From positions 186,001 through 250,000 of the forward strand of contig JADJUJ010000002.1 in assembly GCA_016710765.1 (NCBI GenBank): a stretch of 64,000 nucleotides of DNA, written 5' to 3'. The position numbers and the translations under genes are program-made. This DNA is from Lewinellaceae bacterium (GTDB lineage Bacteria > Bacteroidota > Bacteroidia > Chitinophagales > Saprospiraceae). The notes below the pieces were generated by a model, which saw nothing but the letters and a program-made list of their open reading frames with translations, ran no database searches and was not told the origin of the DNA. Position 1 is the first letter of the stretch; each line of letters starts with the position of its first letter. This document shows, in pieces, positions 13,301-22,027 of the stretch.

Positions 13301-14345
13301 ATGCGCAGTTCGTCGAGCCAACCCTCCCACATGGTACTGGAAGCATGGTGGCCGATGAGCAGGTTTTCTGTCTGGATTAGCGCGGAGCCGGTGCCGAGAT
13401 CGCTCAGCACGCCGTCGAGGTAGAGGCGGTATTGTCCGCCGCTGGCATAAGTGAGGGCAACATGGTGCCAGTCGGCCGGGCCCGAGCTGAAATTGCCGTC
13501 CAATACCGCACCACCTGCAGTCATCTGCATACCGGTACTGGTGGCCTGGACAGTGAGGTCCATTGGCGACATTTTCATGACGATCGGGTTGCCGGCGGTC
13601 GACTGACTCCTGATCCAAAATGATAGCGTCCAGTCGGAATCGCCGACTGGTAATAAATTGCCGGCTGTGCCGGTGTCTGCTGGCGTAGGCCCCATCCATG
13701 GGGCCGAAAAAGGCCGAAAAGCCCTGCATGGGCATCAGCGTTACCAGTGCATTGGGTACCGGATTGTTGTTATTTGTGCGTACCCATCCGGTGACGACAC
13801 CATTGGGTACCTGAAAACCGATGGCTTTTCCGGCCGAACCTTCACCGTAGGCGTTGATGCCGCGTACCTCATAAGTGTAGGGCGTGCCTGCGATGACGTT
13901 GAAGTCGTTGAAATTCCGGGTGTTTTTATCCACCGAGGCCAGGTAAACGCCATCGCGATAAACTTTAAACCCACCGTTGGCGTAAGCGCCAAGCGGGTTG
14001 GGCGCCCAGGAAATCTGGATACGGTCGAGCAGTTCACCCTGGGTGGCATACACCATGGGCGGAAATGGCGCCACCAAAAGCCGGCCCAGTAGCCAAAGTT
14101 GCAGTTGTTCTCATCGCCCAATGCAATGCCAACCGCCGTCTGGCCGATGGTCAGTTTCATCCGGCGGAGCTGTTTTTCATTTTGTTACCGTTGCCATAAT
14201 TGAAAAAAGCCGCCCTGGGTACGATGGAATCTGAGATTTGTAAGGTGCATTCCGGGTCCTGGGTGCCTTGCCCCCATAGTCCCGGCATAGCGTATAGCAT
14301 GACGAGCAGCGCGGCCAGAAGCCGGCTCAGGAATAGATTTTTCAT
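7306..14345 (-). CDS. Giant exported LamG/Fn3 protein with T9SS sorting domain (several frameshifts)
   Basis: One locus of about 2,340 residues broken by five single-base shifts, near 14160, 14080 (T run), 13685, 10333 and 8265; reading across each gives continuous protein. Order: signal peptide (MKNLFLSRLLAALLVMLYA), a GYWAGF stretch, an Fn3-like domain (IQISWAPNPLG ... TPYTYEVRGINAYG) with a carboxypeptidase-regulatory-like segment, two LamG/concanavalin-like domains (WTLSFWIRSQ, WHHVALTY; ATIETWVNSAG, YHHLAFTID), a long beta-rich middle, a big-domain-like segment with SFTFNKEI, two GWNW repeats, modules shared with the adjacent HYR protein, and a C-terminal sorting domain (QPNPFRTETSF ... 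PPGIYFVRLETKSG). It is the middle gene of a presumed three-gene operon, 77 bases after the S74 gene. LamG domains usually bind glycans or proteins. Surface attachment through T9SS is inferred from the tail; the ligand is not known. Confidence 0.82.
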
Positions 14346-14422
14346 TGGAAATACATGAAGAAGGTTGAAAAAATAGGTTAGTAACGCAGATGCCGCATTT
14401 TGGCATCAAAACCGGCCCTGCT

Positions 14423-15907
14423 TCATTTTCGGTTGTTACCCAGACCGCTGTTTTCCAGTGCGTTCAATCGCTTGGTCAATGCATCCAGCCGCGCATTTTG
14501 ATCTGCATACTGTTGGCCCAAATCGGCTTTAAGAGCAGTGTTTTCAGTTTGCAGTTTTTCATTTTCTGCTTGGAGGGCAGCCACCTGTGCCTGGAGGGTT
14601 TCGATATCGTTGTGTTGCATTTTCACAACTTCGGTAACGTACAGGATCATTTTGGAATAATCAAAACCGGTGATTTCTCCATACTGGTCGTGCTCAACAA
14701 GGCGATGCAATCCGATGCTATCCATTTCTTCTGCGATATAGCCCACCTCATGGTATGTGGTGTCGCCGTCGTATCTGCTGTAAACCCTGGGTTGCGATTT
14801 CAGGATCAGGGAAAAGTCATCTTCAAGTGGTTTGATATTGATTTTGTATCGACGGCTGGAGTTTTCCCATGCCAGTCTGTGGTTGTCAAAATCCCAAATC
14901 AGATTTTTCCAGTTCCCACTCGTCTTAGCGGGTAAGTTATTGAGGTAATAATTAGAAAAAGGACCTACTGAAAGGATAATATCTGTGCCGGCTGAAACCT
15001 CCGTGTGCCCTGGGGAATTGGAAATTACAGTATTGGAGCCAATTGCCATACGTTGACTTCCATTGGCCAAAAGCGCAAAAAAACCATCATCATAACCGAA
15101 CATTCCGGAATCGTGCCCTGTATCCTCTATAAAAGAATATCCACCACCGTAGCCTATCCATGAGCTTAAAAAACGTTTGGCTGAGTAAGTGTAATTGGGG
15201 TCTACGATACAGCTATTGCTGCCATTATTCGCGGTTAAACCACCGTTCACCGTTTGCCCACCGCTGACTGTTTGCCCGCCCTGGATGTTGGAAGCGCCTG
15301 TGACGGTCTGGTTTCCAACGATCTCGGTTGGGCCTGAAAGGTAGTTGGTGCCGTTGTTGCCGATGTTGATGCGGGATGTACCGCCTTTTTGGAGGATGAT
15401 ATCGCCGGTACCGTTTTTGGTCATACCGGAGTTATTTTCTCCCTTGAAGGAATAACCGGCGTTTTCAGCCTGGATGGCGTCTACGGTTACCATACCTGTA
15501 CTGGGAAATTTGTTGTTCTGCCCCAGCAGCGACAAGGCATAGGGCGCATGGGTGATCTGCGGGCGTGGCAACAATTCCTGGCTGCCGATGCGCACACTGA
15601 GGTAATAAATGGTGTTAAAGGGCGCATTCAACGGATATGCATTGTTAAGGCCCAGAATCACACTGTACACGCCGCCGATGGTTTCGACATCGATAGGTTC
15701 GGAGTGAACTTCGTTACCGCCAGTAGGTGCATCGAACAATTTAAAGGTGATGGTGTAGGTGTCGTCGTCCACGGCGGTGCCGTCGGATTTGGTCAGTACG
15801 CCTTGCACCGAAAGTGTGGCCTGTGCATGCGCTGCAACGGCAAAGAAAAGGGAAAGCAGTACAATGGTAAGTTTGTTCAGAAGGTTGGGTGTAACAAAGC
15901 GTTTCAT
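14423..15907 (-). CDS. Exported tail-fibre-like protein with Peptidase_S74 chaperone domain
   Basis: Protein of 494 residues. A signal peptide ending VAAHAQ is followed by an N-terminal beta domain common in Bacteroidota tail-fibre-domain proteins (LSVQGVLTKSDGT, HAPYALSL), then a short-period stretch rich in GGQTVSGGQTVNGG that suggests a beta-helix. The C-terminal S74 domain has SSRRYKINIKPLEDD, VGYIAEEMDSIGL and FDYSKMILYVTEVV, and the protein ends in a coiled coil (LQAQVAALQAENEKLQTEN). In phage endosialidases the S74 domain trimerises and cleaves itself off at its first Ser; the SSRR segment would be the equivalent site. The gene is intact and first of the presumed operon with the LamG and HYR giants. 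Assembly as a trimeric surface fibre is inferred. Confidence 0.85.
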   Translation of the reverse strand: MKRFVTPNLLNKLTIVLLSLFFAVAAHAQATLSVQGVLTKSDGTAVDDDTYTITFKLFDAPTGGNEVHSEPIDVETIGGVYSVILGLNNAYPLNAPFNTIYYLSVRIGSQELLPRPQITHAPYALSLLGQNNKFPSTGMVTVDAIQAENAGYSFKGENNSGMTKNGTGDIILQKGGTSRINIGNNGTNYLSGPTEIVGNQTVTGASNIQGGQTVSGGQTVNGGLTANNGSNSCIVDPNYTYSAKRFLSSWIGYGGGYSFIEDTGHDSGMFGYDDGFFALLANGSQRMAIGSNTVISNSPGHTEVSAGTDIILSVGPFSNYYLNNLPAKTSGNWKNLIWDFDNHRLAWENSSRRYKINIKPLEDDFSLILKSQPRVYSRYDGDTTYHEVGYIAEEMDSIGLHRLVEHDQYGEITGFDYSKMILYVTEVVKMQHNDIETLQAQVAALQAENEKLQTENTALKADLGQQYADQNARLDALTKRLNALENSGLGNNRK

Positions 15908-16069
15908 AAGCGGCGTTGTTTATACGATTTTGGAAATGACGGTAAAAGTTGAGCCGGGCACAGCCATAGGCTTGGATCAAAACTACCAATGCCGGAAAGG
16001 GACCACCCAATAAAGTCAGCCAGATTGGTGTCTGGGTCAGGGAATAGTGGAAATCTGTCAGGGAAAAAA

Positions 16070-16441
16070 TCAGGCGCGACCTTGGGTAAGTCGTTCGATA
16101 CCGGAAAGCAATTGTTTGTGGGTAAAAGGTTTGTGCAGGATCTCGTAGCCAATGGCATTGGCTCCGGAGGCTGCCAGTTCCTTTTTCCGGCTGCCGGTCA
16201 CTATGAGGATTTGGGTGACAAACTTGCTGGAAAGCCTGCGGGCGTGCGAGAGGCCGTCGATCCAGTGGTCCTGATCGAAATTGAGAATCACCAGGCCGGG
16301 ATGGTACTGCTGGCACAAAGCCTCAATCTCCTGCGGAGCAGCGGCAAGCACTACTTTCAGGCCGCTGCTCTCCAGCGTTAGCTGGATGTCGCAGGCAATG
16401 ATCGGCTCATCTTCTGATAACAATACGGTCATGGAGCGCAT
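16070..16441 (-). CDS. Stand-alone receiver domain with Asn at the phospho-acceptor site
   Basis: A 123-residue CheY-like receiver with no output domain. It keeps the acidic pair (E10, D11 in SEDEP), the Thr of IVTGSR and the Lys of LHKPF. The residue ending beta-3, normally the phosphorylated Asp, is Asn54 (LVILNFDQ; codon AAT). It could not be phosphorylated in the standard way, so it is either a pseudo-receiver, constitutively in one state, or carries a point change or base error. It lies 85 bases downstream of the histidine kinase gene on the same strand and probably belongs to that signalling cluster. Single-domain receivers of this kind usually act as phosphate sinks or connectors; no partner can be named. 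Confidence 0.85.
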   Translation of the reverse strand: MRSMTVLLSEDEPIIACDIQLTLESSGLKVVLAAAPQEIEALCQQYHPGLVILNFDQDHWIDGLSHARRLSSKFVTQILIVTGSRKKELAASGANAIGYEILHKPFTHKQLLSGIERLTQGRA

Positions 16442-16526
16442 ATCTCGGCAAAATGTAAATTTTCGCCGGGATGGAGCTCAGAATTCAGCGAGCCATGCTC
16501 ATTTTCAAGGGAAGGCGCCTGCTGGC

Positions 16527-18120
16527 TCAGTCGTATTTTTCAAAGGCAATGAAAGTCGAATACCCCTGTTCGATCGGCTCCAGTTCCGGGACTCCTTTCA
16601 TCTTCTTGCTGAGCATTTGCACCAGATTGCTGCCGAAAGCGGTGCTTTTCTGGTCTTTCGGCGCCTGGTTTTGCCCTACGCCATCGTCGGAAACCCGCAA
16701 ACAAAGCCTGGCCCGTTCGTCTTTCCACAGAGCAATGGTAATGGTGCCTTGCCGCCCTTCCGGAAACCCGTATTTCAGCGAGTTGGTTACCAGCTCATTG
16801 ATGATGAGCCCCAGGGGAATGGCGGTGTCCACATCGAGCTGGATAGGCTGCATGTTGTAGCGGATTTGCACGCGCTCGTCGTTAATGCCAAAGGAATCGA
16901 GCATATTTTGACCAAACTGTTCCAGGTATTCCTTCATTTCCACTTTGGCCACATTATCGCCCATGTACAGTTTTTGATGGATGAGGCCCATGGCATCCAC
17001 CCTGTTTTGCCCTTCCCGGACGGCATCCAGGGCATTGTCGTCGGTAATTTGCCGCGATTGCAGGTGCAGCAGGCTGGAGAGGATTTGCAGGTTGTTTTTG
17101 ACGCGGTGGTGGATTTCTTTGATGAGAAACTCTTTTTCCTCATTCCGCTGCCGCAGGCGCCTGACGAGGAAAAACAGGACTGTTCCAACGGCCAGTGCCA
17201 GCGCCAGCCCAATAGAAAGTGCCCAGAAGCGTAATTCGGCTCTTGCTAATTGTTCATTCTGCAAAGCAATCCGGGTTTCTTTGTTCTCGGCTTCGTATTT
17301 GGCTTTCAATTCTTCCGCCTGCTGGAGATTCTGAGCGTCCATCAGGGTGTCGTTGTAAAAATTGTGAAAATGCCACAAACTGGATATGGCCTTTTCGTAC
17401 TGGCCCAGCTGCTCATAAATTTTGGCCTGGTTGCGAAGCGCCTGGGCGTATTCATAATCCCGATTTTGTTGTTTGACAAGCCGTAAAACCGTCGAGTTGT
17501 AGGGCAGTGCCTCTTTCGGCATACTTCTGTTGAGATAGTTGCTGGCCATGTAAATGTTGGCAGTCAGAAATAAAAAGCCGGTGCTGTCTTTTTTATGGGC
17601 TGCGTTGTACAGGCGCTGGTAATAGGGAAATGCCTCTTCGAATTTTCCCTGAAGTTCGAGAATGTTGCCCACCTTGGCTCTACGTTCAGGGCGCTGACAC
17701 TTTCGTTGTTCATCAGGTAATAATGGGCGCTTTTTTTAAGCTCTCCATGGCCTCGTCGTGCTTGTTCTGCTTGATTTCAAGCACTCCCTTCTGAACATAC
17801 AAGCGGCTCAAACCGTCAATGTTTTCACAGGCATGGCAGAACTTTTGTGCGAGTGCAATGCCCTTTTCGGCAGCCTGGTCATTTTCGCTGATGAGCGCAA
17901 GTTTGCTGTAAAACAATTGCACCCGGCAAAGCATCGCAGTGTCTTTGGCGGCTTCAGCGAGTTTTTCTACCCTGACAAGCAGGGCAGTGGCATCCGGTAC
18001 ATTCCCTTCGGAGGTTTTATCGTAGGCCAGGCTGTACAAACTGTCCATCACGCTTTTTTGTGCTGTTGTGATGGATGCAAATGTGATGACAAAAATGATA
18101 GCGAGTAAATTGTGCTTCAT
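16527..18120 (-). CDS. TPR sensor histidine kinase, HisKA_2 type (two frameshifts)
   Basis: About 530 residues when read across two one-base deletions, near 17728 (A7 run) and near 17680. Order: signal peptide (MKHNLLAIIFVITFASITTAQ), TPR-like helical repeats that would lie outside the inner membrane, one membrane helix (ALSIGLALALAVGTVLFFLV), a short coiled coil, the HisKA_2 phospho-acceptor helix (EIHHRVKNNLQ) and the HATPase domain with N box (NELVTNSLKYGFPEG) and G1 box (SDDGVGQ). Its start overlaps the stop of the LytTR regulator by four bases (ATGA), so the two are translationally coupled and probably form a kinase-regulator pair. The signal sensed is unknown. Without the repairs the sequence gives a 135-residue N-terminal fragment and a 381-residue kinase fragment. 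Confidence 0.85.
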
Positions 18121-18860
18121 ATCCTTTGTAAGCGGGTGATGATCTCGTCTTTGGATGCTTTGTTCATCGGGATCTGGCCCTTGTTGATGTGCAGACTCAC
18201 TTCCCCGATTTCTTCTACATTGGAAAGATTGACAATGTAAGAGCGATGTACCCGCATAAACTGCGGAACGCTGGCCAGCGCTTCGCCCATTTGCTTGAGC
18301 GTTTGGGTGACAAGGTATTCCCGTTCTTTGGTGATGAGTTTGCAGTAATAATCGTCGGCTTCGAACCAGAGGATGTCGGTAAAAAAAATCCGCAGCATGC
18401 GGTCTTTTACCTTGATGAAAATGCGGTCGTCGAAAAGGCAGGTAAGTGATTTGTTGTCCTGCTCAGCATCTTTGGAGGGCTGGTCCTGTGACGCTCTTGA
18501 AATGGCCAATTCGATGGCGTGCTGGAGGTCCTTTCCCCGGAAAGGTTTTGTGAGAAAGGCTGCTGGCAGGGTGCTTTTGGCCCTTTGAAAAGTAGCATCT
18601 TCGGTATTGCTGCTAAGGTAAATGATTGGAATGGCGTACTGTGCCCGGGCCTGTTGGGCCGTTTGAATGCCGTCCAGTTGGCCGTCCAGCATAATATCCA
18701 TTAGGATAAGATCGGGCCGCTCCTGTTTCAGCCAGTCCAGTGCTTCTTCGCCATTGCTGAACTGTTGCGCAACTTCATATCCCATTGAGTCAAGCCTGTC
18801 GGCAAGATCGGCCGCAATGATGGGTTCGTCTTCAACGATAAGCACACGAATTTTTTTCAT
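18117..18860 (-). CDS. LytTR-family response regulator
   Basis: A 247-residue DNA-binding response regulator. The receiver (about 1-120) has VEDEP near the N-terminus, phospho-acceptor Asp in LILMDIMLDG, and Lys in TKPFRG. The LytTR output domain (about 145-245) contains DILWFEADDYYCKL, MRVHRSYIVNL and an ending LQRI. It is the first gene of a minus-strand block followed by the TPR kinase (4-base overlap) and the degenerate receiver. A TAATTTTG box ends seven bases before the ATG, so the mRNA may be nearly leaderless. A strong hairpin lies about 175 bases upstream. Target genes are not known; the adjacent surface-protein operon is a candidate by position only. Confidence 0.92.
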   Translation of the reverse strand: MKKIRVLIVEDEPIIAADLADRLDSMGYEVAQQFSNGEEALDWLKQERPDLILMDIMLDGQLDGIQTAQQARAQYAIPIIYLSSNTEDATFQRAKSTLPAAFLTKPFRGKDLQHAIELAISRASQDQPSKDAEQDNKSLTCLFDDRIFIKVKDRMLRIFFTDILWFEADDYYCKLITKEREYLVTQTLKQMGEALASVPQFMRVHRSYIVNLSNVEEIGEVSLHINKGQIPMNKASKDEIITRLQRI

Positions 18861-18867
18861 GACCGGC

Positions 18868-18875
18868 CAAAATTA
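18868..18875 (-). promoter_or_regulatory. Probable -7 box (TAATTTTG) of the LytTR gene
   Basis: Matches the Bacteroidota TAnnTTTG element and lies only seven bases from the ATG at 18860, so transcription would begin at or next to the start codon. Confidence 0.5.
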
Positions 18876-19034
18876 CAGCAAACATGCAAATGATTTGCCA
18901 GTATGGCTTTTTTTCCTGTTTTGAAATTCCGGCTAGGTTATTAATCCAGCTAATTATAGACACCATGCATTAACATACGCCATCCCTAATTTTGCTAGGG
19001 TAATGCGCCAAAACACTGATGGATGGCAATCTTT

Positions 19035-19080
19035 AACCAGTTGATCGGTATCGAAGTATTTCGGTACCGATCAACTGGTT
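19035..19080. repeat. Long near-perfect inverted repeat (hairpin or operator)
   Basis: Arms 19035-19050 (aaccagttgatcggta) and 19065-19080 are perfect complements over 16 bp. The inner tcgaa/ttcgg pairs extend the stem to 21 bp with one T-G pair and a four-base loop. There is no T tract on either side, so it is unlikely to be an intrinsic terminator. It sits in the 270-bp gap between the end of acpH and the start of the LytTR gene. It could be a dimeric-regulator operator, an RNA-processing hairpin or a small repeat element. Confidence 0.8.
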
Positions 19081-19130
19081 ATGGCAATAGGTTTTAAAAA
19101 TCCCCCGGTTACAGGCCCTTCTGTCCCTCC

Positions 19131-19703
19131 TTAAAGCGATGCGGCCATCAACTTTAAATCAGGATAAAATCGGCTGAAATCAGCGGAGAACAGATCCAGA
19201 TGTTCAAAGAAAAAATCACTTAAGGCCTCTGGATCGTAGGTGCCGCCAAGTCGCTGGTTAAAACGACCCAAGACCCAGTCTAAACCCGACCGCTCCTGGT
19301 ATCCGTGCAAGAACCGCCCTTCCCGCATGCGCGGCCAACGACGCTGCATGGCATCCGGCATGCCGGCCAGGCGTACGTCAAGGCTGTCGTAGACCCAATC
19401 AGCAAAAGGCTCAAAATCCAGCGTCGTTGCCGATTCCCAATGCAGGTGCAACAAATGGTCGTATAGTATATCCGTTACAGGTCCGGCAAATCTGCCAGCA
19501 AGTGGTCTGATCCGACGGATACTCTCCCGCATCGCAGGGTGTTGATCCGTAAAAGCATCAATACTTCTATGCAGCAGAATCCCCCTGCGCACTCCCCCCT
19601 CAAAATGTTGCCAATCCCGGCCCTTTACAGCATCACCAATAAAGTTCCCCAGGAGAACATCAGGATCAGGGTAGGATAATAAACAATGTGCTACGTGGTT
19701 CAA
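19131..19703 (-). CDS. acpH: Acyl carrier protein phosphodiesterase
   Basis: Matches the ACP phosphodiesterase family (PF04336), which removes the 4'-phosphopantetheine arm from acyl carrier protein. Visible features are the opening LNHVAHCLLSYPDPDVLLGN (conserved in the family), GDAVKG, RGILLHRSIDAFTDQHP and the segment near DILYDHLLHLHW. I place the start at TTG 19703, giving 190 residues, close to the family's usual length. The upstream ATG at 19787 would add 28 non-conserved residues and overlap both the ychF promoter and the ychF start, so it is less likely. It is divergent from ychF. The start is the least certain part of this entry. Confidence 0.78.
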   Translation of the reverse strand: MNHVAHCLLSYPDPDVLLGNFIGDAVKGRDWQHFEGGVRRGILLHRSIDAFTDQHPAMRESIRRIRPLAGRFAGPVTDILYDHLLHLHWESATTLDFEPFADWVYDSLDVRLAGMPDAMQRRWPRMREGRFLHGYQERSGLDWVLGRFNQRLGGTYDPEALSDFFFEHLDLFSADFSRFYPDLKLMAASL

Positions 19704-19739
19704 TCTGTGGTTTTCTTGTGAATATCGGTAAATCCGAAC

Positions 19740-19747
19740 TACCTTTG
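19740..19747 (+). promoter_or_regulatory. ychF promoter (-7 box TACCTTTG)
   Basis: TACCTTTG followed by gcggccgc, with a TTG at 19716-19718 (21 bases upstream) as a possible -33 element. The ychF ATG is 28 bases downstream. Confidence 0.65.
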
Positions 19748-19775
19748 CGGCCGCCAAAACAAAAATTCGATCTTT

Positions 19776-20879
19776 ATGGCTCTTCAATGTGGCATCGTCG
19801 GCCTGCCAAATGTAGGCAAATCTACTACTTTTAACGCGCTAACCAGGGGAAAAGCCCTGGCAGCCAATTATCCTTTTGCCACCAAAGACCCCAATGTGGG
19901 GGTGATTACGGTGCCCGACAAAAGGCTTGACAAACTGTCAGAACTCGTTGAGCCCCAGCGTATCGTACCCACCACGGTGGATATTCTCGACATCGCCGGA
20001 CTAATTAAAGGTGCCAGTCAGGGAGAAGGCCTTGGCAACCAGTTTTTGGCAAATATCCGTGAGGTGGATGCCATAGTGCACGTTATCCGTTGCTTTGACG
20101 ACGACAATGTGGTCCACGTCGACGGCTCCATTGACCCTGTACGCGATAAGGAAATTATCGACATAGAACTGGGCCTCAAAGACCTGGAAACCATCGATAA
20201 GCGCATTGACAAAACAGCACGGTCAGCAAAAGCAGGCAATAAGGAAGACCTGCGCGACCTGGAAATCCTGCAGCAAATCAAAGCACACCTTGAAAAAGGT
20301 AAACCCTCCCGCGATTTAATTGCCGACTTCAGTGATGATGGCAAGCGGCTGATGCGTGAATTGTCGTTGCTTACTGGCAAACCCGTACTCTACCTTTGCA
20401 ATGTAGATGAGGCTTCACTCAAAAACGGCAATGCCCATACCGCACGCTTTATGGAATCAGTAGCCGGAGAAAACGCCAAAGTCATTCTGCTCTCCGCCGA
20501 TATTGAAGCGCAAATCGCTGACCTTGAGTCGCCCGAGGAAAGGGCTGAATTCCTGGCAATGATGGACCTGGAAGAAGCTGGAGCAAATAAACTCATCCGT
20601 GCCTGTTACGAGTTGCTGAATCTCATCACTTACTTCACAGCGGGTGTTAAGGAAGTGCGTGCATGGACAGTACGTCGGGGTGCCAAAGCCCCAGAAGCGG
20701 CAGGTGTAATCCACTCAGATTTTGAAAAAGGCTTTATCCGCGCCGAAGTAATCAAGTACAACGATTTCATTTCCTTTGGCTCAGAAGCCAAGGTTAAGGA
20801 AGCCGGAAAGATGTCGGTGGAAGGCAAGGAGTATGTTGTGGGCGATGGAGATGTGATGCATTTCCGCTTCAATGTATAA
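19776..20879 (+). CDS. ychF: Redox-regulated ATPase YchF (Obg-family)
   Basis: A 367-residue Obg-family P-loop NTPase that prefers ATP and associates with ribosomes. Visible motifs are the Walker A (GLPNVGKST), switch II (DIAGLIKGASQGEGLGN), a NVDE motif in place of NKxD, and a C-terminal TGS domain ending in a DVMHFRFNV tail. Length is normal and the frame intact. It has its own promoter and is followed by a strong bidirectional terminator, so it is probably monocistronic. Confidence 0.96.
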   Translation: MALQCGIVGLPNVGKSTTFNALTRGKALAANYPFATKDPNVGVITVPDKRLDKLSELVEPQRIVPTTVDILDIAGLIKGASQGEGLGNQFLANIREVDAIVHVIRCFDDDNVVHVDGSIDPVRDKEIIDIELGLKDLETIDKRIDKTARSAKAGNKEDLRDLEILQQIKAHLEKGKPSRDLIADFSDDGKRLMRELSLLTGKPVLYLCNVDEASLKNGNAHTARFMESVAGENAKVILLSADIEAQIADLESPEERAEFLAMMDLEEAGANKLIRACYELLNLITYFTAGVKEVRAWTVRRGAKAPEAAGVIHSDFEKGFIRAEVIKYNDFISFGSEAKVKEAGKMSVEGKEYVVGDGDVMHFRFNV

Positions 20880-20970
20880 CGGGCCACTAGCCACCATTTG
20901 CCGGTTTGCTGTATTTTAATGGTGCATTGGCAATACCAGAAACCGTTAAATGACAGATCATTCGAATAAA

Positions 20971-21010
20971 AAAGGGATTGTCCGGTAATCGGACAATCCC
21001 TTTTTCTTTA
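20971..21010. terminator. Bidirectional terminator between ychF and accD
   Basis: Stem aaagggattgtccg (20971-20984), loop gtaat, and the exact complement at 20990-21003, followed by T-rich sequence on the plus strand. A-rich sequence on the left gives a T tract for the convergent accD transcript. Confidence 0.9.
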
Positions 21011-21020
21011 GCGTGGGTGC

Positions 21021-21869
21021 TTATCTGTTTTGAAACAAGGTTAGCAAATCACTCAGCGTTTCTTTCAGATCCTTGCGATTGACAATAAGATCCAGGAAGC
21101 CCTTGTCCAGCAAAAACTCAGAGGTCTGGAAGCCTTCCGGGAGTTCTTTTTTAATGGTTTCCCGAATCACCCGAGGGCCAGCAAAGCCAATGAGCGCTTC
21201 AGGTTCAGCAAAATTGATGTCGCCCAGCATCGCGAAAGATGCTGTCACACCTCCGGTGGTGGGATCAGTCATCAATGACAAATAAGGGATTTTGTTTTTA
21301 GCCAACAAAGTGAGTTTGGCACTGGTTTTGGCCATTTGCATGAGTGAAAATGCACTTTCCATCATGCGAGCACCACCTGACTTGGAGATCAGCAGAAAGG
21401 GGGCTTTGGTTTCAAGACAACGATCAATGGCCAATGAAATTTTCTCCCCAACAACCGACCCCATGGATCCGCCAATAAATCGAAAATCCATACAGGCCAC
21501 TACCAGCGGTTTACCATTCACCAAACCTTCGGCAACTGCCATGGCGTCATTGAGCCCGGTTTTGGCGCGTGATTCCTCCAGACGCCGTTTGTAAGGCTTG
21601 AGGTCTGTAAATTCCAAAAAGTCGTAAGAAATCAAATTATCAAAGAGAGGTTCTCCTGAATGTTCGTCAAAAATAAGATCAAAATATTCTTCAGATCCAA
21701 TGAGACTATGATAATCGCATTTCGGACAGAGGTAGAAGTTTTCACGCAACTCTTTGGTAGTGCTGGTTTCTTTGCAGCGTTTGCACTGATACCAAATTCC
21801 CTCTGGAACGTCTTTTTTGGATTTTGTGGCTGTAGTAATGCCTTCTTTCAGTCGTTTAAACCAACTCAT
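21021..21869 (-). CDS. accD: Acetyl-CoA carboxylase carboxyltransferase subunit beta
   Basis: A 282-residue subunit that, with AccA, transfers the carboxyl group from biotin to acetyl-CoA in fatty-acid synthesis. An N-terminal zinc ribbon (CKRC ... CPKC) precedes the crotonase-fold carboxyltransferase domain (MDFRFIGGSMGSVVGEK, SKSGGARMMES, DPTTGGVTASFA, GFAGPRVI). I use the start MSWFKRL at 21869. An ATG seven codons upstream overlaps the -7 box TATCTTTG at 21895-21888. No accA is in the window. The gene converges on ychF across a shared terminator. Confidence 0.96.
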   Translation of the reverse strand: MSWFKRLKEGITTATKSKKDVPEGIWYQCKRCKETSTTKELRENFYLCPKCDYHSLIGSEEYFDLIFDEHSGEPLFDNLISYDFLEFTDLKPYKRRLEESRAKTGLNDAMAVAEGLVNGKPLVVACMDFRFIGGSMGSVVGEKISLAIDRCLETKAPFLLISKSGGARMMESAFSLMQMAKTSAKLTLLAKNKIPYLSLMTDPTTGGVTASFAMLGDINFAEPEALIGFAGPRVIRETIKKELPEGFQTSEFLLDKGFLDLIVNRKDLKETLSDLLTLFQNR

Positions 21870-21887
21870 GCACAGCGTGATTTGTCG

Positions 21888-21895
21888 CAAAGATA
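21888..21895 (-). promoter_or_regulatory. accD promoter (-7 box TATCTTTG)
   Basis: TATCTTTGCG on the minus strand; the box ends 19 bases before the ATG at 21869 and supports that start over the one at 21890. Confidence 0.65.
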
Positions 21896-22011
21896 CACTC
21901 GTTGTGGAATTTTCAGCGGGTTCGGGGTATTTATGTGGCCCTGCTCATCAGGAAAACATCATTTTATAAAATTAAATAAGCTTTGTGCCATTCAAGTGTG
22001 CGGTGGAATTC

Positions 22012-22019
22012 TACCTTTG
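22012..22019 (+). promoter_or_regulatory. ccmB promoter (-7 box TACCTTTG), nearly leaderless
   Basis: TACCTTTGCACC ends eight bases before the ATG at 22028, so the transcript would have an untranslated leader of only a few bases. Confidence 0.6.
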
Positions 22020-22027
22020 CACCAGGC

